Source: an uncultured Bacteroides sp.
Lineage (GTDB): Bacteria > Bacteroidota > Bacteroidia > Bacteroidales > Bacteroidaceae
Length of the DNA: 64,000 nucleotides
NCBI RefSeq assembly: GCF_910585845.1
Contig: NZ_CAJUHF010000005.1
Location: forward strand, 53,435 to 117,434
Direction: 5' to 3'
Under the pieces are notes generated by a model. The model was given only the letters and a program-made list of their open reading frames with translations, was not told the DNA's origin and did no database searches. Positions 41,108 through 49,441 of the stretch are shown one piece after another. Both the position numbers and the translations under genes were made by a program. Positions within the stretch are counted from its first letter, which is position 1; the number at the start of each line of letters is the position of its first letter.

Positions 41108-42115
41108 ATGAATTTCAATATGAAACTACCCGGAAAGATAGCCATAATGGGCGGAGGAAGCTGGGCTACAGCCATTGCCAAAATGGTACTCGCCCAGACA
41201 GAGTCGATTAATTGGTATATGCGGCGGGATGATCGTATAGCCGATTTTAAACGGCTGGGCCATAACCCTGCCTACCTGACGGGCGTCAAATTCGACACGA
41301 AGCGCATCAATTTCAGTTCAAACATCAACGATGTAGTAAAAGAATCCGATACGCTGATATTCGTTACCCCCTCCCCTTATCTCAAGGCTCACCTGAAGAA
41401 GTTGAAAACACGGATACGTGACAAGTTCATCATCACCGCCATCAAAGGAATCGTACCCGATGACAACATGATCGTATCAGAGTATTTCACCAAAGAATAT
41501 GGCGTTCCACCCGAAAACATTGCCGTGCTCGCCGGTCCTTGTCACGCAGAAGAAGTGGCATTGGAACGTCTGTCATACCTCACCCTCGCCTGTCCGGACA
41601 CCGACAAGGCTTGTACCATCGCCCGACGTTTGGCAAATTCATTCATCAAGACCTCAGTCAGCAACGATGTAGCAGGTATTGAATACAGCTCTGTACTGAA
41701 AAACGTATATGCCATCGCTGCCGGTATTTGCAGCGGATTGAAATACGGAGACAATTTCCAGGCAGTACTGATGTCCAACGCCGTGCAAGAGATGAAACGC
41801 TTCTTGCAGACTGTACATCCGCTGGACAGAAATGTAAACGATTCCGTTTACCTGGGAGACCTGCTGGTGACGGGATATTCTAACTTCAGCCGTAACCGTA
41901 CATTCGGTTCGATGATCGGAAAAGGCTACTCCGTAAAAAGCGCACAGATAGAGATGGAAATGATTGCCGAAGGCTACTATGGAACCAAATGCATCAAAGA
42001 AATCAACAAACATCATCATGTCAATATGCCAATACTGGATGCCGTCTATAACATCCTCTACGAGCGCATATCACCAATGATAGAAATCAAGTTGCTGACT
42101 GATTCGCTACGGTAA
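41108..42115 (+). CDS. gpsA: Glycerol-3-phosphate dehydrogenase [NAD(P)+]
   Basis: A 335-residue GpsA that makes sn-glycerol 3-phosphate from dihydroxyacetone phosphate for phospholipids. The Rossmann motif IMGGGSWATAIAKM is near residues 13-26; the conserved lysine region is in TAIKGIVPD near 118 and AGPCHAEEV near 147; SSVLKNVYAIAAGICSGL near 197 holds the catalytic lysine; the GSMIGKG segment is near 275. A second ATG at codon 5 is possible as a start. Confidence 0.95.
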   Translation: MNFNMKLPGKIAIMGGGSWATAIAKMVLAQTESINWYMRRDDRIADFKRLGHNPAYLTGVKFDTKRINFSSNINDVVKESDTLIFVTPSPYLKAHLKKLKTRIRDKFIITAIKGIVPDDNMIVSEYFTKEYGVPPENIAVLAGPCHAEEVALERLSYLTLACPDTDKACTIARRLANSFIKTSVSNDVAGIEYSSVLKNVYAIAAGICSGLKYGDNFQAVLMSNAVQEMKRFLQTVHPLDRNVNDSVYLGDLLVTGYSNFSRNRTFGSMIGKGYSVKSAQIEMEMIAEGYYGTKCIKEINKHHHVNMPILDAVYNILYERISPMIEIKLLTDSLR

Positions 42116-42177
42116 TCATCCGGCATCGGATAGAAATACTCAGAATTAAGTACCCAAAACTTAAAACTTATAATATT

Positions 42178-43515
42178 ATGATTAGTTTGAACATTGAAAA
42201 GACTTTTGGATTCATTTCCAAGGAATCTGTTGCCGCTTACGAAGCTCAGGTAAAGGCTGCGCAGGAAGCACTGGAAAACGGTACAGGAAAAGGTAATGAC
42301 TTTTTAGGCTGGCTACACCTCCCCTCGTCCATCACCCCTGAAGCCCTTGCCGAACTGAAAGCCACAGCCGAAGTGCTGCGTGACAACTGCGAAGTAGTGA
42401 TCATTGCCGGCATCGGCGGAAGTTATCTCGGCGCACGCGCAGTGATCGAAGCTTTGTCAAACAGTTTCACTTGGTTGCAAGAAAAGAAGAATGCCCCTGT
42501 CATGATCTATGCAGGACACAATATCAGCGAAGACTATCTGTATGAACTGACTGAATTCCTGAAGGACAAGAAATTCGGTGTCATCAACATTTCTAAATCA
42601 GGAACCACTACCGAGACCGCATTGGCTTTCCGTCTGCTGAAAAAACAATGCGAAGACCAACGCGGCAAAGAGATGGCACAGAAAGTCATCGTCGCCATTA
42701 CGGATGCGCGCAAAGGTGCTGCACGTATCACAGCCGACAAGGAAGGATACAAATCATTCATCATTCCCGATAACGTGGGCGGACGTTTCTCTGTACTGAC
42801 ACCGGTAGGCTTGTTACCGATTGCTGTTGCCGGTTTCGACATTGAAAAGCTGGTAGCCGGAGCTGCTGATATGGAGAAAGTTTGTGGCATGAACGTACCG
42901 TTTGCCGAGAATCCGGCTGCACAATATGCCGCTACACGCAATGAGCTTTACAAGAATGGCAAGAAGATCGAAATCCTTGTCAACTTCTGCCCCAAACTGC
43001 ACTACGTAAGTGAATGGTGGAAACAACTCTATGGAGAATCAGAAGGTAAAGACAACAAAGGTATCTTCCCTGCATCCGTAGACTTCTCTACCGACCTGCA
43101 CTCTATGGGACAATGGATTCAGGAAGGCGAACGCACCATCTACGAAACTGTAATCTCCGTAGAAAAGGTAAACCACAAGTTGGAAGTTCCTTCTGATGAA
43201 GCTAACTTAGACGGCTTGAACTTCCTGGCAGGCAAGCGCGTAGACGAAGTGAACAAGATGGCAGAACTCGGTACTCAGCTGGCTCACGTAGATGGCGGTG
43301 TACCCAACATGCGTATTGTCATCGAAAAGTTGGATGAATACAACATCGGACAGTTGCTATACTTCTTCGAAATAGCTTGCGGCATAAGTGGTTATCTGCT
43401 GGAGGTTAACCCGTTCAACCAACCGGGCGTAGAAGCATACAAGAAGAACATGTTCGCACTGCTGAACAAGCCTGGATACGAAGAAGAATCAAAAGCTATC
43501 CAAGCAAGACTGTAA
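42178..43515 (+). CDS. pgi: Glucose-6-phosphate isomerase
   Basis: A 445-residue PGI of glycolysis and gluconeogenesis, of the short bacterial type. Recognised parts: IAGIGGSYLGARAVIEAL near residues 77-95 (phosphate loop), NISKSGTTTETALAF near 139, VGGRFSVLTPVGLLPIAVAG near 200, a catalytic-glutamate region around SMGQWIQEGER near 310, and the C-terminal NPFNQPGVEAYKKNMF. It lies 62 bases after gpsA on the same strand. Confidence 0.97.
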   Translation: MISLNIEKTFGFISKESVAAYEAQVKAAQEALENGTGKGNDFLGWLHLPSSITPEALAELKATAEVLRDNCEVVIIAGIGGSYLGARAVIEALSNSFTWLQEKKNAPVMIYAGHNISEDYLYELTEFLKDKKFGVINISKSGTTTETALAFRLLKKQCEDQRGKEMAQKVIVAITDARKGAARITADKEGYKSFIIPDNVGGRFSVLTPVGLLPIAVAGFDIEKLVAGAADMEKVCGMNVPFAENPAAQYAATRNELYKNGKKIEILVNFCPKLHYVSEWWKQLYGESEGKDNKGIFPASVDFSTDLHSMGQWIQEGERTIYETVISVEKVNHKLEVPSDEANLDGLNFLAGKRVDEVNKMAELGTQLAHVDGGVPNMRIVIEKLDEYNIGQLLYFFEIACGISGYLLEVNPFNQPGVEAYKKNMFALLNKPGYEEESKAIQARL

Positions 43516-43614
43516 AAAACAGCAGGCTGACTGGAAAGAAAGACTGAAAGGGCAAGGCTGGAAACGGCAACAGCCGAAACCGGCAGTCCATGTCATAATC
43601 AAAAGTCAAGTAAT

Positions 43615-43666
43615 GAGAGTTGGAAGTCGAATGCGCGATCGCGTTGCATGCAGACTTTCAACTCTC
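43615..43666. other. Long hairpin just before the HAD-phosphatase gene
   Basis: GAGAGTTGGAAGTC (43615-43628) pairs with GACTTTCAACTCTC (43653-43666) over 14 bases with one G-U pair, and the loop holds ATGCGCGATCGCGTTGCAT, which can fold again. There is no T run, so a 5' UTR element or RNA stabiliser is as likely as a terminator. Confidence 0.6.
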
Positions 43667-43684
43667 AAAATTTAATAAATATCC

Positions 43685-44452
43685 ATGCAACAAATGTTTC
43701 AAGAAGCTGTCAATCATTATCTCCAATCCCACGGATACAACCGCCTCCAGTTGAAAGCTGTCCTTTTCGACATGGACGGCGTGCTATTCAACTCCATGCC
43801 TTATCATGCAGATGCCTGGCACAAGGTCATGGAACGTCACGGACTTCACCTGAGCCGCGAAGAAGCGTACCTGCATGAAGGGCGCACTGGTGCTGCAACC
43901 ATAAACATCGTCTACCAACGGCAATATGGACAAGATGCCACTCCCGAAATGATAGAAAACATTTATGCAGAAAAGAGCATTGAGTTCAACAGCCATCCCG
44001 ATGCCGAACGTATACCAGGTGCATGGGAAGTGCTACAAAAAATCAAGGCGGACGGACTGACACCGATGGTAGTCACCGGCTCCGGACAACGCTCCTTGTT
44101 GGACCGCCTCTCGCACAACTTTCCCGGAATGTTCCGCAGCGAACTGATGGTGACTGCATTCGACGTGAAATATGGCAAACCCAATCCGGAACCTTACCTG
44201 ATGGCATTGCAAAAAGGCGGATTAAAACCCAATGAAGCCATTGTGATAGAAAATGCTCCGCTCGGAGTGCAAGCCGGAGCGGCAGCAGGTATCTTCACAA
44301 TTGCTGTCAACACAGGACCCATCGACGGACAAGTATTGCTGGATGCCGGAGCAAACGTCCTGTTTCCATCCATGCAAGCATTCTGCGACAACTGGGAGAA
44401 CTTGCGCGACAGCATGTCATTACCCATCGCAGGCTACACAACACAAATTTAA
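43685..44452 (+). CDS. HAD-superfamily hydrolase, beta-phosphoglucomutase-like
   Basis: A 255-residue HAD hydrolase of subfamily IA. Motif I is FDMDGVLFNSMPYH near residue 29 (nucleophile and acid/base Asp pair), motif II VVTGSGQRS near 130, motif III lysine in YGKPNPEPYLMAL near 165, motif IV VIENAPLGVQAGAAAG near 185. The cap insertion after motif I is of the helical C1 type with a LHEGRTG segment, like beta-phosphoglucomutases and sugar-phosphate phosphatases. Being after pgi fits a sugar phosphate substrate, which is inference. Confidence 0.9.
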   Translation: MQQMFQEAVNHYLQSHGYNRLQLKAVLFDMDGVLFNSMPYHADAWHKVMERHGLHLSREEAYLHEGRTGAATINIVYQRQYGQDATPEMIENIYAEKSIEFNSHPDAERIPGAWEVLQKIKADGLTPMVVTGSGQRSLLDRLSHNFPGMFRSELMVTAFDVKYGKPNPEPYLMALQKGGLKPNEAIVIENAPLGVQAGAAAGIFTIAVNTGPIDGQVLLDAGANVLFPSMQAFCDNWENLRDSMSLPIAGYTTQI

Positions 44453-44493
44453 AGAAAAGCAACTCTCTCTACCCAGAGTTTATGCACACTTTT

Positions 44494-44596
44494 GCCTACA
44501 CACCTATACCATCCGAGGTATTCTAATGTGCATCAACAAGATACAAAAGTGTAAGCAAGGTATAGGCAGGGTGTAGGCTAATTTTACCTACACCCT
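44494..44596. repeat. CCTACACC/GGTGTAGG inverted repeats with 11-bp period (locus 5)
   Basis: Units AAAGTGTAAGC, AAGGTATAGGC and AGGGTGTAGGC stand in phase at 44546-44578. AGGGTGTAGG (44568-44577) has its perfect complement CCTACACCCT at 44587-44596, and GCCTACACACCTATACC at 44494-44510 is an imperfect complement of 44559-44578. The rest of the stretch 44453-44807 shows nothing else. Confidence 0.7.
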
Positions 44597-44807
44597 CCAC
44601 AGAACGTGAACCACGCCTGTGTTTTTTGATCACAAAGCACTCTGCACGGAACAAAACACATTATATTCACAATAAACATAAGAGGAAAAAAAGAAAGACT
44701 CCGCTTTACTTATATTCTGATGGTAACATTTATTGCCGTTCCATTCATTAGGAAGTCATTAGTCAAAAAATAGAAAAGGAGGATGTATCCAAACTCCCTC
44801 TCAGAAG

Positions 44808-44849
44808 AAATTACTCCTGCTACAGCTCTATCTGTGGCAGGAGTAATTT
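44808..44849 (-). terminator. Terminator of the stress cluster
   Basis: A 13-bp perfect stem (AAATTACTCCTGC with its complement at 44837-44849) with a further ACAG/CTGT pairing inside, about 30 bases past the stop of the last gene on the minus strand. Confidence 0.85.
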
Positions 44850-44879
44850 CTACTATTCTGGCATTACGACCCACCCTAC

Positions 44880-45080
44880 TCAACAAGTCTGAGAGCCCAG
44901 CCATTGTGCCATACGGGGTTTACCATAAAAATAATAAAACAGTAGTCCTATCCAACTGGTAAGAACTACCAGGACTATAGCTATCAGCCTCCTTTCTATC
45001 GGCGCATGAATACGCCATATTTCTAGAACCACTCTGATAGTTAGTACCAATCCTACAAGCCATATTACAAATCCAACCAT
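44880..45080 (-). CDS. Small membrane protein with a PLDc_N-like domain
   Basis: A 66-residue protein with two hydrophobic segments (VIWLVGLVLTIRVV and LIAIVLVVLTSWIGLLFYYFYG). The second, with W-x-G-x-x-x-Y-x-x-x-G-(K/R), is the pattern of the PLDc_N family, small inner-membrane proteins often linked to stress. It is the last gene of the cluster before the terminator, 47 bases after the lipoprotein gene. Confidence 0.7.
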   Translation of the reverse strand: MVGFVIWLVGLVLTIRVVLEIWRIHAPIERRLIAIVLVVLTSWIGLLFYYFYGKPRMAQWLGSQTC

Positions 45081-45127
45081 AATGTATACAATATGTTATA
45101 GTTAAGAAGTAAATATCGACATAAGAA

Positions 45128-45418
45128 TCAATCCAATTTCTTATTTACTTCTTTTTTTACATCATTATATTCTTCCTTTATCTCTTTCTTGGCCTTTTCG
45201 GCACCTTGCTTGACATCTTGCTTCGCATCTTTCCATGCATCCTTCACAGCGTCGGCACCATCCTGAACTTTGTCAGATACCTTTTCGGCTGCATTATTGA
45301 CATCCTCTTTTACTTTTTCAACCTGATGTTTCACATCGTTCCGCGCTTTTTTATCACGACAAGAGGTGAAAGACACAGTCAGTGTCAACATTAAAACTGC
45401 AAATAATATTTTTTTCAT
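45128..45418 (-). CDS. Small lipoprotein with LEA/YtxH-like charged helix repeats
   Basis: From the ATG at 45418 a 96-residue protein: lipoprotein signal MKKILFAVLMLTLTVSFTSC, then about 75 residues of Lys/Asp/Glu/Ala helix with an 11-residue-like rhythm (VKEDVNNAAEKVSDKVQDGA, DAVKDAWKDAKQDV, KQGAEKAKKEIKEEY). This is the type of LEA-like or CsbD/YtxH-like stress proteins. An upstream ATG at 45424 is also possible. It should be anchored in a membrane facing the periplasm. Confidence 0.8.
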   Translation of the reverse strand: MKKILFAVLMLTLTVSFTSCRDKKARNDVKHQVEKVKEDVNNAAEKVSDKVQDGADAVKDAWKDAKQDVKQGAEKAKKEIKEEYNDVKKEVNKKLD

Positions 45419-45469
45419 ACTCATTTCAAATTTAATCAATTTAAGTTAGGTGCATCACACACTGATATA

Positions 45470-45574
45470 TACCACAGATTACTAAGAATTATCACAAATT
45501 ATCGGGGTTAATTATTTGGTTTTAACTATTAATGATTTAAAGAAAATCTGTGCTAATCCGCGTAATCTGTGGTA
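45470..45574. repeat. CCACAGATTAC inverted repeat
   Basis: TACCACAGATTAC (45470-45482) is repeated in perfect inverse at 45562-45574; within it, words such as AATCTGTGCTAATC also match. It separates the Lys-rich small gene from the lipoprotein gene. Repeats with this wording are common in Bacteroides genomes as far as I recall. Confidence 0.7.
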
Positions 45575-45618
45575 AGTTATAATACACCTCCTTGTACAAA
45601 TTTTAAGTTTTTAAACAC

Positions 45619-45729
45619 TCACTTCTTCCCTGCTTTTTTGCATGAGGTTGAAGACTTACATTCTTTGACCTGAGCAACTTTCTTCGTGCTCTTGGCCTCT
45701 TCTTGCTTTTTTTCTGTTTTCTTGTTCAT
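45619..45729 (-). CDS. 36-residue lysine-rich small protein
   Basis: A short frame from ATG 45729 to TGA 45619, beginning MNKKTEKKQEEAKSTKK and ending with two cysteines (KECKSSTSCKKAGKK). It has about 14 lysines. It fits snugly between the catalase gene and the lipoprotein gene and follows their direction. A role in nucleic-acid binding or stress would be guesswork. Confidence 0.55.
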   Translation of the reverse strand: MNKKTEKKQEEAKSTKKVAQVKECKSSTSCKKAGKK

Positions 45730-45788
45730 AATTAAAATGGTTTATGGTTAATAATTACAACGGCTATAAGCCGATGTTTTTTTTCATT

Positions 45789-46721
45789 TTACTGATATTT
45801 ACACCAAGACATCTCCTTCTCCGGAGTAGCCGACAAAACTTGCCCGCTGCGTTCTTTAGATAAATGAGCCTCTTTCTTAGCAATACTTTTTTCTGAACGA
45901 TCCGTACCTTCCGGTTTTCTATCCAGCAATCCATTGGTACTTCTTACCTCTTCAAGCGGATTTTCTATATATTGCCAATTTTCTTTCAATTGTGTACATT
46001 CTCCTTCATTCCAAGGTCCACGGGCATCTTTGCCCTTCGACATATTGAAATACAGATTGCTGTATTTGGGAGACGTTTGAAATACCCCAGGCGGAAAATT
46101 GGGCTGAATTGTTTCCAAAGCAGCCTCAAACTGCTGATAGTGTGTCACCTCACGAGCCATGAGGAAACCGAGCGTTTCCTTTACCAAAGGATCGTCTGTC
46201 AACTGAAGAAGGTTTTCGTAACCAATTTTGGCGCGAGCCTCCCCTGCCATGTTGGAACGCAAATCCACGGTAAGTTCTGCTGTGGCAGATACATAAGTAG
46301 CGCACCAGGGATTTCCATTGCTGTCCGTCAAAGCCGGACTGCCAGGAGCCCCCACCAGAAATTGCGGGTTGGTGAACGCTTGATGAATCAACTCTTCTTT
46401 AGCAGATTTTCCACTCATCATTGTGTGCAAAGGCGTATCTTCGAGAGCATCTTTCATTTCTCCGTTTACCTTTCCCAAGAGCATCTGGATGGTGGCACCC
46501 ACAATCTCCAGATGTCCAAATTCTTCTGTAGCGATATCCATCAGCATGTCATATTTGTCCGGAAATGGATTATGGCAGCTGAAAGCCTGTACGAAATACT
46601 GCAAAGCAGATTTCAATTCTCCATTCGCACCACCGAATGCCTCAAGCATTACACGTGCAAAACGCGGGTCGGGTCGTGAGACTCGAGCGTTGAATTGTAA
46701 GTCTTTTACATGATAAAACAT
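45789..46721 (-). CDS. Manganese catalase
   Basis: A 310-residue dimanganese (non-haem) catalase of the ferritin-like four-helix kind. Metal-ligand regions: the glutamate in GANGELKSALQY near residue 35, the E...H pair in ATEEFGHLE near 68, the glutamate in AGEARAKIGYE near 160, and the AREVTHYQQFE segment near 190. It splits hydrogen peroxide to water and oxygen in the cytoplasm, without haem, which suits an anaerobe that cannot always make haem. A C-terminal tail of about 60 residues rich in Lys/Glu/Ser follows the core. It is central to a six-gene minus-strand stress cluster. Confidence 0.93.
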   Translation of the reverse strand: MFYHVKDLQFNARVSRPDPRFARVMLEAFGGANGELKSALQYFVQAFSCHNPFPDKYDMLMDIATEEFGHLEIVGATIQMLLGKVNGEMKDALEDTPLHTMMSGKSAKEELIHQAFTNPQFLVGAPGSPALTDSNGNPWCATYVSATAELTVDLRSNMAGEARAKIGYENLLQLTDDPLVKETLGFLMAREVTHYQQFEAALETIQPNFPPGVFQTSPKYSNLYFNMSKGKDARGPWNEGECTQLKENWQYIENPLEEVRSTNGLLDRKPEGTDRSEKSIAKKEAHLSKERSGQVLSATPEKEMSWCKYQ

Positions 46722-46747
46722 AATCTTTTCAATTTGGAGTTAAAAAT

Positions 46748-47050
46748 TTAGGTTTGTTCGGATGTACTTTCCGCACATCCACCAAGCTTATACAACTCAA
46801 ATTCATACTTTCTTATGTAGAGGCAATCTGCATCACATATTTTTTTCCGTTCCGTCCTGCTTCCGGCAGACAGCATACATCTATTCCCAAACAGTCTGCC
46901 GCAACAAAGCCTATATGCTTCAAGGGCTTTCTTTTTTTCCTCACTACAGCCCTCGGTATATGCCTGCAACGATATCCGGTATAGTTCTTTATAGCTTTTC
47001 CCTCCACCATCGGAGGCAAACTGATGCATCAAGCTTTCTTCCCATCTCAT
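46748..47050 (-). CDS. Unrecognised 100-residue Cys-containing protein next to manganese catalase
   Basis: The frame is open to a TTG at 47071; the first ATG is at 47050 and begins MRWEESLMHQFASDGG. The middle is helical (YKELYRISLQAYTEGCSEEKKKALEAY) and followed by cysteine-bearing segments (LCCGRLFGNRC, ICDADC, GGCAE), eight cysteines in all. No family is recognised. Position between the YtxH-like gene and the catalase gene, with short gaps, makes it part of the stress cluster. Confidence 0.65.
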   Translation of the reverse strand: MRWEESLMHQFASDGGGKSYKELYRISLQAYTEGCSEEKKKALEAYRLCCGRLFGNRCMLSAGSRTERKKICDADCLYIRKYEFELYKLGGCAESTSEQT

Positions 47051-47086
47051 AAGCGTATGAATAATCAACAAGTTTCCTATTCTGGT

Positions 47087-47383
47087 TTATTTTCTCGCTT
47101 CGGAAGCAACTGCATGCATTTTACTTTTGAAGTCATCAGCTTTTCCGGCAAAATCGGAAGCCTTGTCGGCTACTTTATCCGCTACTGCTTCTCCGGCATC
47201 CGCTGCTTTCTCTTTGGCTTCATCCAACACATTCTCAGCCTGACCGGCTATCTTATGAAAAGCATCACATGCTTTTTCTTTCAATTTTTTGGCTTTTGAT
47301 GTACGTGAAAAACGATAAGCCAAAGCACCGATAACCGAACCTACTCCCAGGCCGATCCACAAATTATAATTTCTATTTTCCAT
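47087..47383 (-). CDS. YtxH-like stress protein
   Basis: A 98-residue protein with one N-terminal membrane segment (WIGLGVGSVIGALAYRF) followed by an Ala/Lys/Asp/Glu helix with repeated units (AFHKIAGQAENVLDEAKEKA, ADKVADKASDFAGKADDF), the plan of the YtxH general-stress family. It is first in the minus-strand cluster that continues with the Cys-rich protein and the manganese catalase. Confidence 0.8.
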   Translation of the reverse strand: MENRNYNLWIGLGVGSVIGALAYRFSRTSKAKKLKEKACDAFHKIAGQAENVLDEAKEKAADAGEAVADKVADKASDFAGKADDFKSKMHAVASEARK

Positions 47384-47945
47384 AATTAAGTTGTTTTTAA
47401 ACGGTTAAAATAATTAAGTTCAATTTCCTTTTTACAATCCACAGCAGTACGACAACTCCTAACTATTGAAGTCATCAGGCTATCCAACAGAATCGGATCT
47501 GTCTACGGATACTCGAAAACAAATAATCTATCGTTCTGATAACAAAATCGAGCATTTACTCGCCAATCAAAATTCAAACTTTTCATGACTAAAGATTTTA
47601 ATAATAAACAATTCTACTATTTTATACCTTAATTAATGATGCAGACTCAGACAGTTATGTCAATCTGATATACCCTATGATATTTCTTCTATAAATCGAC
47701 AATTCGTAATGTAACTGACTTTAGTCGCTGTCATATACAAGAGAAACATAACACAGAAAAGAATGGTTCGAGGTATAAAAACGGAATTAACATCATTTCT
47801 CGCATTATAAAAAAAATGGAAAAAGAAGGCGTATATTAACAATCATAATCTCCAGATTACTACAGACACAGCTTTCTATTTCCCAAAAGAGAAAGTTATC
47901 AGATTGAATGTAAGCGAATTAGCCATACCTCAAAGCTACAAAAAC
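47384..47945. other. Gene-free stretch with possible decayed coding remnants
   Basis: No intact gene is seen. On the plus strand two short frames without start codons read like protein tails: one ends GINIISRIIKKMEKEGVY near 47838, the other runs AFYFPKEKVIRLNVSELAIP and stops near 47970. They could be remains of a transferred or lost gene beside the tRNA. The right end must also hold the promoter for the YtxH-like gene on the minus strand, which is not obvious. Confidence 0.35.
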
Positions 47946-47981
47946 AAAAAATCCTCGATAATCTACTGATTATCAAGGATT
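47946..47981 (-). terminator. Terminator of the tRNA-Arg gene
   Basis: On the minus strand AATCCTTGATAATC pairs with GATTATCGAGGATT (14 bp with one G-T) and is followed by a T run; it begins 8 bases past the tRNA. Confidence 0.9.
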
Positions 47982-47988
47982 CTCTCTG

Positions 47989-48061
47989 TGACCCCGGTGC
48001 GATTCAAACGCACGACCTTCAGAACCGGAATCTGACGCTCTATTCACTAAGCTACGGAGCC
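47989..48061 (-). tRNA. tRNA-Arg (anticodon CCG)
   Basis: On the minus strand a full cloverleaf folds: acceptor GGCTCCG with CGGGGTC (G-T pairs at 2-71 and 4-69), D arm GCTT/GAGC, anticodon stem TCAGA/TCTGA with loop TTCCGGT (anticodon CCG, reads CGG), and T arm GTGCG/CGCAC with loop TTTGAAT. The discriminator is A. The 3' CCA is not encoded. Confidence 0.92.
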
Positions 48062-48233
48062 TTAATTCAACGGCAAAAATATAAAAAAATCGGGCATATT
48101 CCTAATTATTCATCTTTTTTTGTGATGAGAACAACAAAACAAAAAAATGTTATTTTGAGAATTCAAAAAGGATATTCACAAACAAATTGCTCACAAATCA
48201 GAATAAATACGATGCAAATATAAATATTATACC

Positions 48234-48241
48234 TATATTTG
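48234..48241 (+). promoter_or_regulatory. -7 element of asnA
   Basis: TATATTTG fits TAnnTTTG, 38 bases before the ATG; the -33 side is not clear. Confidence 0.45.
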
Positions 48242-48278
48242 CCGAACAAAAATACAGCATAAAATATAGTATAAAAAT

Positions 48279-49316
48279 ATGAGCTATTTAATAAAACCAG
48301 AAGGTTATCAACCCGTACTGGACTTAAAACAAACGGAATTAGGAATCAAACAGATCAAAGAGTTCTTCCAACTGAACCTTTCGTCAGAACTGCGATTGCG
48401 ACGTGTCACCGCCCCACTCTTCGTACTGAAAGGCATGGGAATCAATGACGACTTGAACGGTGTGGAACGCGCCGTGTCATTCCCCATCAAAGACTTGGGA
48501 GATGCACAGGCGGAAGTAGTACATTCGCTCGCCAAGTGGAAACGACTGACATTGGCGGAATATAGCATCGAGCCCGGATATGGCATTTACACAGATATGA
48601 ATGCCATACGCTCGGACGAGGAGTTGGGCAATCTGCACTCCCTCTACGTAGATCAATGGGACTGGGAACGCGTCATCACTTCCGAAGACCGCAACATAGA
48701 GTTCCTGAAAGAAATCGTAAACCGTATCTATGCAGCCATGATACGTACCGAATACATGGTGTACGAAATGTATCCTGCAATCAAACCCTGTCTGCCTCCG
48801 AAACTACACTTCATACACGCTGAAGAGCTACGGCAACTCTATCCGAACATGGAGCCCAAATGCCGCGAACACGCCATAGCCCAAAAATACGGCGCAGTAT
48901 TCATCATCGGCATCGGCTGCAAACTGAGTGATGGAAAGAAGCACGACGGACGCGCACCGGACTACGATGACTATACCTCCGAGGGACTGAACGGGCTTCC
49001 CGGACTGAATGGTGATCTCCTGCTATGGGACGATGTATTGCAACGCAGTATCGAACTCTCATCAATGGGAATCCGCGTAGACAAGAAAGCCATGCAACGC
49101 CAACTGAAACAGGAAGGCGAAGAAAAACGATTGGAACTCTACTTCCACAAACGCCTGATGAACGATACACTGCCTCTGTCTATCGGTGGTGGTATAGGTC
49201 AGTCGAGACTCTGCATGTTCTATCTCCGCAAAGCACACATCGGAGAGATACAAGCCAGTATCTGGCCTGAGGAGATGCGCAAAGAATGCAAAGAGCATAA
49301 TATCTACTTAATCTAA
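48279..49316 (+). CDS. asnA: Aspartate-ammonia ligase (asparagine synthetase A)
   Basis: A 345-residue AsnA, which makes asparagine from aspartate, ammonia and ATP; it is a class II aminoacyl-tRNA-synthetase-like fold. Marks of the family: LRLRRVTAPLFV and GINDDLNGVERAVSF at the start, the SLAKWKRLTLAEYSI segment near 85, LHSLYVDQWDWE near 120, and the closing GGGIGQSRLCMFYLRKAHIGE near 305. It is monocistronic. Confidence 0.96.
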   Translation: MSYLIKPEGYQPVLDLKQTELGIKQIKEFFQLNLSSELRLRRVTAPLFVLKGMGINDDLNGVERAVSFPIKDLGDAQAEVVHSLAKWKRLTLAEYSIEPGYGIYTDMNAIRSDEELGNLHSLYVDQWDWERVITSEDRNIEFLKEIVNRIYAAMIRTEYMVYEMYPAIKPCLPPKLHFIHAEELRQLYPNMEPKCREHAIAQKYGAVFIIGIGCKLSDGKKHDGRAPDYDDYTSEGLNGLPGLNGDLLLWDDVLQRSIELSSMGIRVDKKAMQRQLKQEGEEKRLELYFHKRLMNDTLPLSIGGGIGQSRLCMFYLRKAHIGEIQASIWPEEMRKECKEHNIYLI

Positions 49317-49441
49317 AGCCTGTTTAAATTTTCTTCAAAAAGTTTTTTCTGCTACCAACGGAAATAAATCCAAGAGCTTTTTTCAGAAAGAACAGATTTA
49401 AATTGTAACTTAGCGACCGAAACTTTTAATACAACAAAATC

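Noticed and set aside
43615..43666. Rho-independent terminator after pgi
   Set aside because: The hairpin is strong but lacks a T run on either strand; kept as an unexplained structure.
44710..44904. 64-codon minus-strand frame overlapping the end of the PLDc_N-like gene
   Set aside because: It contains the strong terminator hairpin 44808-44849, so it is most likely a chance frame.
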